Source: DATLGB01 sp038258425 (lineage in GTDB: Bacteria > Actinomycetota > Thermoleophilia > Solirubrobacterales > Solirubrobacteraceae). From it: DNA of 47,171 nucleotides. Location: positions 1 through 47,171 of the forward strand of contig JBBSPV010000030.1 in assembly GCA_038258425.1 (NCBI GenBank). Direction: 5' to 3'. This document shows positions 9,415 through 18,294 of the stretch, piece after piece (position 1 is the stretch's first letter; each line of letters opens with the position of its first letter). The translations under genes and the position numbers were made by a program. The notes beneath the pieces are model-generated. The model did not search any database. It saw nothing but the letters and a program-made list of their open reading frames with translations, and was not told the origin of the DNA.

Positions 9415-10938
9415 TCATAGGCCGCCGTGGACCCAGCGGCCGCCGACCATCGTCGCGACGACCTGCACGTCTCCCAGCTCATGCGCGGGGCAGGACAGCG
9501 GGTCGCGGTCGAGCACCACGAGATCGGCGAGCAGGCCGGGCGCGAGCCGGCCGCGCCGGTCCTCGGCGCCCTCGAGCCAGGCCGGCTCGACGCACGTGGC
9601 CCGGAGGGCGTCGAGGACGCCGACGCGCTCCTGCGGATGCCACGGCGGGCGGTCGCCGAGCGTGCGCCGCACGCCGGCGGCGACGCCCGCGAGCGGGTCG
9701 AGCTCCTCCACGGGAGCGTCGGACCCGTTCGCCAGCCGCGTCCCGGCCGCCAGCAGGGACGCGAAGGCGTAGGCGCGGCTCTCCAGGCCACCCCACTCGG
9801 CGTCGGCGAGGTCGCGGTCCGAGCTCGCGTGGCTGAACTGCACGGAGGCGGTGACGCCGAGCGCGGCGAAGCGCTCCACGTCGGACGGGTGCAGCAGCTG
9901 CGCGTGTTCCACCCGCTGGCGCAGCCCCGCGGGCGCCCACGCGTCGCGCGACGCTTCCAACGCGTCCAGCGCGTCGCGGTTGGCCCGGTCACCGATCGCG
10001 TGCACCGCGACCGGGAAGCCGGCGGCGGCGGCGCGGCGGACGAGCGCCTCGAAGGCCCCCGGGCTCGTGATCTGCACGCCGGAACCGTCGAGCAGGTGCG
10101 CGGTGCGCGACCCCAGCGCCCCGTCCATGAACGCCTTCACGTAACCCAGGCGCAGGTGGTCGTCCCCGAAGCCGCTGCGCAGGCCGAGCGCCTCGAGCTC
10201 GTCCAGGCGCTCGTGCGGCACGGACTGCCACACCCGCAGCGGCAGCTCGCCGTCGGCGTGCAGCGCCTGGAAGAGCCCGAGCGCACCGAGCCAGCCGTCC
10301 TTGTCGTGGATGGCCACGACGCCCCGGCGGCTCGCGAGCCGCACGCCGTCGCGCATGGCGTCGAGGTACTCGGCGCGCGACGGCCGCGTCCACGCGTCCC
10401 GGAAGCGCCAGGCGGCGGTCTCACGCAGCACGCCCGTCGGCGCGCCCCCACCGTCGCGCTCGACGACGCCGCCGTCGGCCTCCAGATCGCCTCCCGCGAC
10501 CTCGAGGGCGGCGGTCGAGAGCCACAGGGAGTGGTAGTCGCGGCTCGTGAGCGCGACCCTGACGCCGGGGGCCGCGCGGTCGAGCCCCGCGCGGTCCGGC
10601 TCGGTGACGGGCGCCCAGTCCCCGGAGCGCCAGCCCAGCCCCCGCAGCCACGTCCCCGCCGGGAGCCCGCGAGCGGCGGCGGCGACCCGGTCGAGGGCGG
10701 CCTCGGCGGTCGGCGCGCCCTCCAGGCGCACCTGCCGCTGGGCTACCGCCCAGGTCGGGAAGTGCACGTGGCTGTCGGTGAAGCCCGGCACGACGCAGCG
10801 GCCGGCGAGGTCGAGCTCGGTCACGGCCCCCCGCGCCCGGCGCGCGATCCGGTCCCCCGCGACGACCAGGGCGGCGGCGGAGGGCCGGCCGGGATCGAGC
10901 GTGTGGATCGGGCCACCCGCGAGGCGCAGCGCGGTCAC
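9415..10938 (-). CDS. YtcJ-like metal-dependent amidohydrolase
   Basis: A 507-residue enzyme of the amidohydrolase superfamily. The metal and active-site motifs occur in order: FTDSHVHFPTW (H-x-H), AIHDKDGW, VKAFMDGALGSRTAHL, FPVAVHAIGDRAN, RVEHAQLLHPSD and LANGSDAPVEELDPL (final Asp). These features fit the YtcJ/NfdA (N-substituted formamide deformylase-like) branch. Its GTG start overlaps the ROK kinase stop (GTGA at 10935-10938), and the MarR regulator follows by one base. The substrate is unknown. Longer frame readings upstream only run through the ROK gene in another frame. Confidence 0.85.
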   Translation of the reverse strand: MTALRLAGGPIHTLDPGRPSAAALVVAGDRIARRARGAVTELDLAGRCVVPGFTDSHVHFPTWAVAQRQVRLEGAPTAEAALDRVAAAARGLPAGTWLRGLGWRSGDWAPVTEPDRAGLDRAAPGVRVALTSRDYHSLWLSTAALEVAGGDLEADGGVVERDGGGAPTGVLRETAAWRFRDAWTRPSRAEYLDAMRDGVRLASRRGVVAIHDKDGWLGALGLFQALHADGELPLRVWQSVPHERLDELEALGLRSGFGDDHLRLGYVKAFMDGALGSRTAHLLDGSGVQITSPGAFEALVRRAAAAGFPVAVHAIGDRANRDALDALEASRDAWAPAGLRQRVEHAQLLHPSDVERFAALGVTASVQFSHASSDRDLADAEWGGLESRAYAFASLLAAGTRLANGSDAPVEELDPLAGVAAGVRRTLGDRPPWHPQERVGVLDALRATCVEPAWLEGAEDRRGRLAPGLLADLVVLDRDPLSCPAHELGDVQVVATMVGGRWVHGGL

Positions 10939-11936
10939 GGCACTTGCAGCGGCGGGGGCGGCGGGCCGCCGCGCTGCTCCTCCGCGTGCTCCTGGGCCGC
11001 GATCAGCGCGGCGCCGACGACGCCGGCCTCGACGCCCCGGCGGGCGAGCCGGATCGTCGTCGCCGTGCCGACGCCCGTGAGTACGAAGCGCTGGGCGACC
11101 TCCCGCACCGGCGTCAGGAGCAGGTCCCCTGCGGCGGAGACCCCGCCGCCGATGACGACCTCCGCGGGGTCGAAGCAGTTGATCGCGTTGGCCACGGCGA
11201 TGCCCAGCCGCTCGCCGAGGAGGTGCAGCGCGCGCGCCGCGGCGGGATCGCCCGCCTGCGCCGCCTCGGCGGCGTCGCGGCCCGTGACCGTGCCGTCGCG
11301 GTCGAGGCAGCGGCCGAGCGAGGAGTCGGGGTGCTCGCGGGCGAAGCGCATGGCGAGCCGGTCGAGCTCCGTGCCCGCCGAGAGGGCCTCCACCGTGCCC
11401 GGGCGCGGGAAGTCGTCGCCCGTGCGGGGCGCCCCGTCGGTGAGGTCGAGTCCGATCACCAGGTGCCCCATCTCGGCCGCGGCGCCGGTGGCCCCGCGGT
11501 AGAGCCGGCCGCCGAGGACCAGGCCGCCGCCCACCCCGGTCCCGACCGTGAGCATGACGAGGTCGGAGGCGACGAGGTCCTCGTCCTCGTAGGCCTCGGC
11601 GAGCGCGGCGCAGCTCGCGTCGTTCTCCACGAACACCGGCAGGCCGAGGCGGTCCGTGAGCAGGGAGCGCAGCGGCACGTCGGTGAGCGGGATGTTGACG
11701 GAGTAGGCGATCCGGCCGGTGGCGAACTCGACGACGCTCGGGACGCCGATCCCGACCGCGCGCGTGTCCTCCGTGCGCAGCTCCCCGACCGCCTCGCAGA
11801 CCTGGTCGAGCAGCGCGTCCGTCGACGAGATGTCCGTGGGGACGACGTGGGTGTCCCCCAGCCGGCCGCGGTGCATGGAACCGGCGGCGACCTTCGTGCC
11901 GCCGACGTCGACGCCGATGAACCGCCCCTCGACCAT
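10935..11936 (-). CDS. ROK family sugar kinase (glucokinase-like) lacking the zinc cysteines
   Basis: A 333-residue protein. The N-terminus FIGVDVGGTKVAAG is the ATP phosphate-1 motif, VFVENDASCAALAEA contains the catalytic-region E-N-D, VGTGVGGGLVLGG is phosphate 2 and EVVIGGGVSAAGD is the adenosine motif. The EMGH histidine is kept. The segment that normally reads C-x-G-N-C-P-x-R-G-C-L-E reads R-T-G-D-D-F-P-R-P-G-T-V-E, so all three zinc cysteines are replaced. It probably makes glucose-6-phosphate or a related sugar phosphate, fitting the pentose phosphate operon nearby. The start is ATG 11936, just before the conserved N-terminus; a 28-residue extension is possible but has no motif. Confidence 0.85.
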   Translation of the reverse strand: MVEGRFIGVDVGGTKVAAGSMHRGRLGDTHVVPTDISSTDALLDQVCEAVGELRTEDTRAVGIGVPSVVEFATGRIAYSVNIPLTDVPLRSLLTDRLGLPVFVENDASCAALAEAYEDEDLVASDLVMLTVGTGVGGGLVLGGRLYRGATGAAAEMGHLVIGLDLTDGAPRTGDDFPRPGTVEALSAGTELDRLAMRFAREHPDSSLGRCLDRDGTVTGRDAAEAAQAGDPAAARALHLLGERLGIAVANAINCFDPAEVVIGGGVSAAGDLLLTPVREVAQRFVLTGVGTATTIRLARRGVEAGVVGAALIAAQEHAEEQRGGPPPPPLQVP

Positions 11937-11944
11937 GGCGCGGG

Positions 11945-11950
11945 AAGCTA
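11945..11950 (-). promoter_or_regulatory. leaderless-type -10 box (TAGCTT)
   Basis: On the minus strand TAGCTT is followed by 8 bases (CCCGCGCC) and the ATG at 11936 of the ROK kinase. No ribosome binding site lies between. Confidence 0.45.
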
Positions 11951-11983
11951 CCGCCCCGGCGGGTGTGGCACCCTTGAGCCCGC

Positions 11984-12343
11984 GTGAGCGACGCGACGCC
12001 GACCCACCCCACCGCCGCACCGGCGCGCTGGCGGCGCGCGCCCGGAGCGACCTCCGGGGAGCTCGAGGGCGCCGAGCACGGCTCGGACGTCACGGTGATC
12101 GTCATCGACGCGGCCCCCGGCGAGGGACCCGCGCTGCACCACCACCCCTACGCGGAGACCTTCGTCGTGCAGGCCGGGCGCGGGCGCTTCGAGATCGACG
12201 GCCGCGCGGTCGAGGCCGAGGCCGGCCACGTCGTCGTCGCCCCGGCCGGCTCGGTGCACGGCTTCCGCGCCCTCGGACCCCGACGTCTGGGCATGGTGGC
12301 GATCCACTCGGCCCCGCGGTTCGACACGACCTACGTGGACTGA
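11984..12343 (+). CDS. small cupin-domain protein
   Basis: A 119-residue single-domain cupin. Motif 1 is ALHHHPYAETFVVQAGRGRF (metal ligands H-H and E) and motif 2 is VVVAPAGSVHGFRALG with the third histidine. This pattern usually holds one Fe, Mn or Zn ion. Function is unknown: such stand-alone cupins range from sugar isomerases to dioxygenases and sensors. It diverges from the ROK kinase (47 bases between starts, GTG start) and converges on the lactonase gene with five bases between stops. Confidence 0.75.
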   Translation: MSDATPTHPTAAPARWRRAPGATSGELEGAEHGSDVTVIVIDAAPGEGPALHHHPYAETFVVQAGRGRFEIDGRAVEAEAGHVVVAPAGSVHGFRALGPRRLGMVAIHSAPRFDTTYVD

Positions 12344-12348
12344 GCGCC

Positions 12349-13056
12349 CTACAGGGCCGAGGCGGCGGCCTCGTCGCAGAGGACGACGAGCCGTCCGCTG
12401 CGCGGCTGCACGCGCGCGCTCGGCAGGGAGCGGTCCGGCTCGGGGCCGAAGGCCCGGGCCACCACCGGGGCCTTCTCCTCGCCCGCGACGAGGAAGACAA
12501 CCTCCTCCGCCGCGTCGAAGACCGGCAGCGTCAGCGTCACCCGCGGCACCCAGGGCTCCAGGCCGGCCTCGGGGACGCCGGCGACGTCGCGGTCGGTGAT
12601 CTCGACGGCCGGCAGGCCGGGAAACAGCGAGGCGGTGTGCCCGTCCGGGCCGAGGCCCAGGAGCGCGAGTTGCAGGCGGCCGTCCGGGCCGAGCCCCTCG
12701 CGCAGGCGCCGCCCGTACTCGGCGGCCGCCGTCTCGAGGTCGGCCTCCACACGCACCGGCTCGATCCGCGGGCGGCGGTCGGGCGGCAGGCCGGCCGTGA
12801 GCGTCTCCGTGGCGAGCCTGAAGTTCGAGCGCTCGTCCTCCAGCGGGACCACCCGCTCGTCGCCGAGCCACAGGGTCACCCCGGACCAGTCGTCGAGGCG
12901 CTCGGGCGCGAGCGCGTACGCGCGCCTCGGCGTCGAGCCTCCCGACAGGGCGATGTGGACGGGGCGGGTGGGGTCGGATGCCCGGGCGACCAGCAGGTCG
13001 GCGGCGGCCACGGCGACCGCGTCCGCGTCGGCGAGCACCCGGATCTCGGCGGCCAT
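12349..13056 (-). CDS. pgl: 6-phosphogluconolactonase
   Basis: A 235-residue enzyme that hydrolyses 6-phosphogluconolactone to 6-phosphogluconate, the second step of the oxidative pentose phosphate pathway. HIALSGGSTPRRAYALA and WLGDERVVPLEDERSNFRLA are the two family signatures, and LLGLGPDGHTASLFPG is the active-site loop with the histidine. It is the last gene of the tkt-pgi-gnd-zwf-opcA-pgl operon, 22 bases after the opcA stop. A GGAGG Shine-Dalgarno (13065-13069) precedes the ATG. Length is normal for the DevB/SolB type. Confidence 0.93.
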   Translation of the reverse strand: MAAEIRVLADADAVAVAAADLLVARASDPTRPVHIALSGGSTPRRAYALAPERLDDWSGVTLWLGDERVVPLEDERSNFRLATETLTAGLPPDRRPRIEPVRVEADLETAAAEYGRRLREGLGPDGRLQLALLGLGPDGHTASLFPGLPAVEITDRDVAGVPEAGLEPWVPRVTLTLPVFDAAEEVVFLVAGEEKAPVVARAFGPEPDRSLPSARVQPRSGRLVVLCDEAAASAL

Positions 13057-13078
13057 CAGCGGCGCCTCCGGTGCGCCA

Positions 13079-14176
13079 TCAGCGGCTCACCATCGCCCGG
13101 GCGGCCCCGAGGGCCGGCTCGTAGGTTCGATCGCGCAGCAGCGCCTGGCGCACGCCCTCGCCCAGGATGCCGCCCTCGCCGCGCGAAGCCCCGAGCACCT
13201 GGAACTCGCTGCGCGTGCCGTCGCGGGCGACGCGCACCTCCCGCAGGCCGCCCGGCGCCCGGTCGAGCGCGACGGTCGCCCCGTCCGCGGCCTCGACGGT
13301 GACCCCCGCCAGGCCGGGGGCGACGTCCTGCTGGACGGCCTCGAGCATGATCTTCACGTCGCCCCGGCGAGTAGCGGCGCTGCCGACCAGGTCGTCGCCG
13401 CGGCCGAGCAGCCGCGAGGTGCGCCAGCCGAGGCGGGAGGCGAGCCAGCCGACGAACAGCGCGGCCGGAGCCACCGAGTCGTGGCGGTGGCGGACGGTGA
13501 CCGACTTCACCGAGCGCAGCGTCCCGCGGTGCTCGGGCTGGTCGAACGCCGCGGCGACGCGCTCCCGCCACGGGGTCGAGCGCAGCCACGCGAGGTCGAC
13601 GACGTAGAGGTCGTGCTGGAGGCGGTTGATGCGCTCCAGCGCCTCGTCGACCTCCTCGTCGATGGCGTCGACGAGGACGATCTGGGCCATCTCGCACAGC
13701 GCCTCCTCGGCCTGGTGGTGGCCGTGCGGCGCCCACACGAGCGTCGCGAGATCCGGGACGACGAGCGGGTCGACGATCGACTCGAGACCGGGCAGGTGCC
13801 GTTCGCCGAGGTCGAGCTCGATCCGCTCGCGGGCGACGGCGATGCCGTTGGCGTGCTCGGTGGCCATGAGCACGCGCGCGTCGATCGCGCGGCGGCGGGG
13901 CTCGACCGCGCAGATGATGATCCGCGACGGCAGCGACGTGCCGACGCGGTCCAGCCGGTTCTCGACCTCGCCGCGGAAGCGCCGGTCGCAGATCACGACG
14001 AGGTTGAGCGTGCGAGCCGGGACGATCGCGCCCGAGGCCTGATGACGGGCCGCGAGCAGCTCGCGCAGGGCCACCTCGACGGTGGTCGGGTCGGTGCCCT
14101 GCGCCTCCCAGTAGTCGTCGCCGGCCGCGCCGTCGACCTCGATGGCGATCTCCGTGTCGGCGTCGGTCCCGGTCAC
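13079..14176 (-). CDS. opcA: glucose-6-phosphate dehydrogenase assembly protein OpcA
   Basis: A 365-residue protein with the OpcA pattern: an N-terminal region ending ARTLNLVVICDRR, the stretch RIIICAVEPRRRAIDARVL, and the central segment VVPDLATLVWAPHGHH. OpcA allosterically activates glucose-6-phosphate dehydrogenase in cyanobacteria and actinobacteria. The GTG start at 14176 overlaps the zwf stop by four bases (GTGA), as expected for partner subunits. The longer frame upstream would run through zwf in another phase and is not used. Confidence 0.9.
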   Translation of the reverse strand: MTGTDADTEIAIEVDGAAGDDYWEAQGTDPTTVEVALRELLAARHQASGAIVPARTLNLVVICDRRFRGEVENRLDRVGTSLPSRIIICAVEPRRRAIDARVLMATEHANGIAVARERIELDLGERHLPGLESIVDPLVVPDLATLVWAPHGHHQAEEALCEMAQIVLVDAIDEEVDEALERINRLQHDLYVVDLAWLRSTPWRERVAAAFDQPEHRGTLRSVKSVTVRHRHDSVAPAALFVGWLASRLGWRTSRLLGRGDDLVGSAATRRGDVKIMLEAVQQDVAPGLAGVTVEAADGATVALDRAPGGLREVRVARDGTRSEFQVLGASRGEGGILGEGVRQALLRDRTYEPALGAARAMVSR

Positions 14177-15717
14177 AGCCGCCGCCAGCTGCGGTCGCCG
14201 CCGAGGAGCTCGTCCGCCGCCCTGGGCCCCTGCGAGCCGGCCGGGTAGGTCTCCAATGGCTCGTCGTCGCCACCCCAGGCCTGCAGGATCGGGTCGATGA
14301 TCGACCACTGGGCGTCCACCTCGTCGTTGCGCGTGAACAGCGTCGCCTCGCCGCGCATGGCGTCGAGGATGAGCCGCTCGTAGGCCTCGGGCGACTGGGA
14401 CAGGAACGTCGTGCCGTAGTGGAACTCCATGTTCACCGGCCGGATCCGCGTGGTGGCCCCCGGGATCTTGGCCCCGAGCTGCAGGGTGACGCCCTCGTCG
14501 GGCTGCAGGGTGATCACGAGCTGGTTGGGCAGCGGCCCCACGGAGCCGCCGTCGGCGGCGAAGGCCATGTGCGGCACGGGCTTGAGTCGCACGGCGATCT
14601 CGGTGACCTTGCGCGCGAGGCGCTTGCCCGTGCGCAGGTAGATCGGCACGCCGGACCAGCGCCAGTTGTCGACCTGCAGGCACAGCGCCGCGTAGGTCTC
14701 CGTCCGCGAGCCGTCCGGAACGCCGTCTTCCTCCTGGTAGCCGGGCACCTCCTCGCCCGCGATCGTGCCGGCGGTGTACTGCGCCCGCACGGTGCGGCGC
14801 CCGACCTGCTCGGCGTCGTAGGGCGCGATGGCCTGGAGGACCTTGACCTTCTCGTCGCGCTGCTTCTCGGCGCTGAAGGACACGGGCGGCTCCATGCAGG
14901 TCATGGTCAGCAGCTGGAGCATGTGGTTCTGCACGAGATCGCGCAGCGCCCCCGAGCTGTCGTAGTAGCCCGCGCGGGTGCCGATGCCGAGATCCTCGGC
15001 GGCTGTGATCTGGATGTGGTCGATGTAGTTGCGGTTCCAGACCGGCTCGAACATGTAGTTCGCGAACCGGAAGGCCAGCATGTTCTGGACCGTCTCCTTG
15101 CCCAGGTAGTGGTCGATCCGGAAGATCTGGTGCTCGCGGAAGGACTCGGAGACCGTGCGCTGCAGCTCGCGGGCCGAGGCCAGGTCGCTGCCGAACGGCT
15201 TCTCGATGATGAGCCGGACGTCGGCGTCGTGCGAGCGGTGCAGCCCCGCGGCGTGAAGCCGGTCCGGGATCACCGAGAAGTACTCGGGCGCCGTGGACAG
15301 GTAGTACGCGCGCGCCAGCGGCTGGCCGGCGTCGGCGTCGGCCGCGTCGAGCATCTCGCGCAGGACGTCGTAGCCCTGGGCGTCGTCGAAGCTGAACCCC
15401 GCGTAGCGCATCATGCCGACGAGGCCGTCGAGGACGTCGGGGTCCGGCGGCCGGCGCGAGTGCTGCTCGATCGCCTCCCGGGCGACCGCGCGGAACGCGT
15501 CGTCGTCCATCTCCGTGCGCGAGATGCCGATCAGGTGGAAGCGCTCGGGCAGCCCGCCCTCATGGGCGAGGTTGTAGAGCGCGGGCAACAGCTTGCGCTT
15601 GGCCAGGTCGCCCGTGGCGCCGAAGATCGCCAGTGCCGTCGGCGGGACGGGCAGCCGCTCGAGCCCCTGCGTGAGCGGGTTCTCCTCCTCGCCGGGCGGC
15701 CGGGCCGTGGTGCTCAT
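14173..15717 (-). CDS. zwf: glucose-6-phosphate 1-dehydrogenase
   Basis: A 514-residue enzyme oxidising glucose-6-phosphate to the lactone with NADP(H). FGATGDLAKRKLLPALYNL is the N-terminal dinucleotide-binding motif (G-A-T-G-D-L-A), and FRIDHYLGKETVQN is the active-site signature with the conserved Asp-His-Tyr and Lys. IEKPFGSDLASA is also conserved. Length matches bacterial zwf. The ATG overlaps the gnd stop (ATGA at 15714-15717), and opcA follows with a GTGA overlap. Confidence 0.96.
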   Translation of the reverse strand: MSTTARPPGEEENPLTQGLERLPVPPTALAIFGATGDLAKRKLLPALYNLAHEGGLPERFHLIGISRTEMDDDAFRAVAREAIEQHSRRPPDPDVLDGLVGMMRYAGFSFDDAQGYDVLREMLDAADADAGQPLARAYYLSTAPEYFSVIPDRLHAAGLHRSHDADVRLIIEKPFGSDLASARELQRTVSESFREHQIFRIDHYLGKETVQNMLAFRFANYMFEPVWNRNYIDHIQITAAEDLGIGTRAGYYDSSGALRDLVQNHMLQLLTMTCMEPPVSFSAEKQRDEKVKVLQAIAPYDAEQVGRRTVRAQYTAGTIAGEEVPGYQEEDGVPDGSRTETYAALCLQVDNWRWSGVPIYLRTGKRLARKVTEIAVRLKPVPHMAFAADGGSVGPLPNQLVITLQPDEGVTLQLGAKIPGATTRIRPVNMEFHYGTTFLSQSPEAYERLILDAMRGEATLFTRNDEVDAQWSIIDPILQAWGGDDEPLETYPAGSQGPRAADELLGGDRSWRRL

Positions 15718-16625
15718 ATGTCGGAGGACCGCTCCACGGCGTGACCGCCGAACTGGTTGCGCAGCGCGGCCAGCACGCGGGCGGTGTAGTCCCCGCGGCC
15801 GCGGGAGTAGAACCGCGCGGCGAGGGCGGCCGAGAGCACCGGCATCGGCACCGCGTGATCAATCGCGTCGACGATGGTCCAGCGCCCCTCGCCCGAGTCG
15901 TCCACGTAGCCCTTGAGGCGCTCGAGGTCGTTGCCCTCCTCCTCGAAGGCCCGCTCGGCGAGCTCGCAGAGCCAGGAGCGGATCACCGAGCCCTGGTTCC
16001 AGACGTGCGCGACGTCTCGCATCTCGATCGGGAACTTCGATCGGTGCATGAGCTCGAAGCCCTCGGCGTAGGCCTGCATGATCCCGTACTCGATCCCGTT
16101 GTGGACCATCTTGACGTAGTGCCCCGCCCCGGGCGGGCCGAAGTGATGCCAGCCGTCGGGCGGCGCGAGCACGTCGAGGATCGGCGTGAGGATCTCGACG
16201 CCGTCGTCGGTGCCGCCGACCATCATGCAGTAGCCGACGTCGAGGCCCCAGACGCCCCCGCTCGTCCCCACGTCGCAGTAGTTGATCCCCTGCCCGCGCA
16301 GCGTCTCGGCGCGCCCCTCGTCCTCCTCCCAGTTCGAGTTGCCCCCGTCGACGACGAGGTCGCCGGCCTCCATGAGCTCCCCGAGGCGCTCGACGGTCTC
16401 CGTCGTCGGGTCGCCGGCCGGGACCATCACCCACACGGCTCGCGGCGAGCTCAGCTGGGAGACGAGGTCCTCGAGCGACGAGACGCCCTGCGCCCCGTGC
16501 TCCTTGGCGGCCGCCACCTTGTCGTCGTCGAAGTCGAAGGCCACGACGTCGTGATCGGAGTCGCGCTTGATGCGGGCGACCATGTTGCCGCCCATCTTGC
16601 CGAGGCCGACGAAGCCGATCTGCAT
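15714..16625 (-). CDS. gnd: 6-phosphogluconate dehydrogenase, decarboxylating (short type)
   Basis: A 303-residue enzyme making ribulose-5-phosphate and CO2. The N-terminus IGFVGLGKMGGNMVARI is the nucleotide-binding motif; DLVVDGGNSNW and CDVGTSGGVWGLDVGYCMMVGG form the substrate pocket; GHYVKMVHNGIEYGIMQAYAEG carries the catalytic lysine and asparagine. It belongs to the short (about 300 residue) subfamily, which tends to prefer NAD, not the 470-residue type. GGAGG (16630-16634) is placed well for the ATG at 16625. A 73-base gap from pgi leaves room for an internal promoter, but I see no clear one. Confidence 0.93.
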   Translation of the reverse strand: MQIGFVGLGKMGGNMVARIKRDSDHDVVAFDFDDDKVAAAKEHGAQGVSSLEDLVSQLSSPRAVWVMVPAGDPTTETVERLGELMEAGDLVVDGGNSNWEEDEGRAETLRGQGINYCDVGTSGGVWGLDVGYCMMVGGTDDGVEILTPILDVLAPPDGWHHFGPPGAGHYVKMVHNGIEYGIMQAYAEGFELMHRSKFPIEMRDVAHVWNQGSVIRSWLCELAERAFEEEGNDLERLKGYVDDSGEGRWTIVDAIDHAVPMPVLSAALAARFYSRGRGDYTARVLAALRNQFGGHAVERSSDI

Positions 16626-16698
16626 GGTGCCTCCTGGAAGTCTCGTGTTCGAGGGGAGCTGGGCCGCTACGGGAGCCGAGTACCCGCGTCGTCGCGGG

Positions 16699-18294
16699 TC
16701 AAGCCTCCCGGACGCGCGCGGTCAGCGCGTCGATCGAGCCGGAGAGGTCCGCGGCGTCCAGCCGCACCCGCACGGCCGGCAGGCCGTGGGAACGCAACGT
16801 CTGCAGGTCGCCGTCGGCCTGCGCGTCGATCAGCTGCCGCAGCCCGAACGGCTTGCCGGGCACCTCGAGGTCGGCGTCGGCGTCGTGGACGAGCTGCAGG
16901 AAGCGCCCGGATTCGGGTCCGCCCTTGTGGTACTGGCCGGTCGAGTGCAGAAAGCGCGGGCCGTAGCCCCAGGTCGTCGCCACGCCGTGGCGATCGATGA
17001 GCGCCTCGCGCAGGCGGCCGACCGCCGCGTCCGTGGCCTCCTCGTAGGGCAGGTAGCCCATGATCGCGACGTAGCCCGGCGGTGCGAGCCCGTCCAGCAC
17101 CTCGCCGAGCTCGCCGTCGGGCAGTTCCGGCGGCCCGGACTCGAGCACGGCGTTGGTCGCGTCCTTGGCCTCCTGGACGTTGGGCTGGTCGAACGGGTTG
17201 ATCTCGAGCGCCCAGCCGGCGACGGCGATCGCGAACTCCGCGACGAACATCAGCCGCGCCAGCCCGTCGCGGTGGGAGTCGACGACGATCACCGCGTGGC
17301 CGGCGTCGGCGAGCGCCCGAACGGCCGCCTCGTGGCCGGGATCCGGCGCGTCCGTGTCCCGGAGGTGGACGAAGATCCGGTCGTCGCCGTAGCGGTCGGG
17401 CGCAACCAGCGGCTCGTCGGCGACGGGCAGGATGCCGCGCCCGTGCTTGCCGGTGGACTCGGCCACGAGCTGCTCCACCCACAGGCCGAAGGACTCAAGC
17501 GGCGCGTCGATGACGAAGGTCAGCTTGTCGCGGCCCTCGCGCGCGAGGGCTCCCACCGCGGCGCCGAGCCACAGGCCCGGGTTCTCGCCGGCCGCGACGT
17601 CGGGCCCGCACTCGCCCTCGGCCTCGACCGCGACCGCGAGCGCGGCGGCGACGTCGACGCCGAGCAGCGCGGCGGGCACGATGCCGAACCACGACAGGGC
17701 CGAGTAGCGGCCGCCGATGTCCGGGTCGTTGACGAAGACCTTGCGGAAGCTGTGCTCCTCCGCCAGGGCGCCGAGTGCCGTGTCGGGGTCGGTGACCGCC
17801 GCGTAGTGGGCGCCGTCGCCCTGCAGGGCCCAGAAGTGCCGGAACAGCGAGTTCGGCTCGATCGTGCCACCCGACTTGGAGGAGTAGAGGAACAGCGTGC
17901 GGTCGAGGTCGACGGCGTCGGCCACCTTCTTGACCTGGACGGGCTCCGTCGTGTCCAGGACGTGCAGGCGCAGCCCGTCGGCGTCCGGATGGACAAGCCG
18001 GAAGACCTCCGGCGCCAGCGACGAGCCGCCCATGCCGAGCAGCACGACGTCCGTGTAGCCGTCCGCGACGACGCCGTCCACGAACTCGCCCAGTTCGTCG
18101 AGATGCGCCCGGGTCCGCGAGGCGATGTCGAGCCAGCCGAGCCGGTCGGCGACCTCCGCCGTGCCCTCCGGCGCCCACACGGTCACGTCGCGGTCCCAGG
18201 TGCGCCGGGCGACGTCCTCGTCGCCCGCGCGGCTCGCGGTCCCGTCGACGGCGTCCGAGGCGCCGGCGGGCAGGTGCGGCTCGACGCCCCTCAC
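16699..18294 (-). CDS. pgi: glucose-6-phosphate isomerase
   Basis: A 531-residue protein interconverting glucose-6-phosphate and fructose-6-phosphate. VVLLGMGGSSLAPEVF and LYSSKSGGTIEPN are sugar-phosphate-binding SIS motifs; PDIGGRYSALSWFGIVPAALLGVD and GYGPRFLHSTGQYHKGGP follow. From memory, this sequence type resembles the isomerase half of the bifunctional transaldolase/phosphoglucose isomerase proteins of some bacteria, yet no transaldolase part is present here. GTG 18294 overlaps the tkt stop (GTGA), which fixes the N-terminus and rules out an upstream transaldolase domain in this frame. Confidence 0.9.
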   Translation of the reverse strand: MRGVEPHLPAGASDAVDGTASRAGDEDVARRTWDRDVTVWAPEGTAEVADRLGWLDIASRTRAHLDELGEFVDGVVADGYTDVVLLGMGGSSLAPEVFRLVHPDADGLRLHVLDTTEPVQVKKVADAVDLDRTLFLYSSKSGGTIEPNSLFRHFWALQGDGAHYAAVTDPDTALGALAEEHSFRKVFVNDPDIGGRYSALSWFGIVPAALLGVDVAAALAVAVEAEGECGPDVAAGENPGLWLGAAVGALAREGRDKLTFVIDAPLESFGLWVEQLVAESTGKHGRGILPVADEPLVAPDRYGDDRIFVHLRDTDAPDPGHEAAVRALADAGHAVIVVDSHRDGLARLMFVAEFAIAVAGWALEINPFDQPNVQEAKDATNAVLESGPPELPDGELGEVLDGLAPPGYVAIMGYLPYEEATDAAVGRLREALIDRHGVATTWGYGPRFLHSTGQYHKGGPESGRFLQLVHDADADLEVPGKPFGLRQLIDAQADGDLQTLRSHGLPAVRVRLDAADLSGSIDALTARVREA

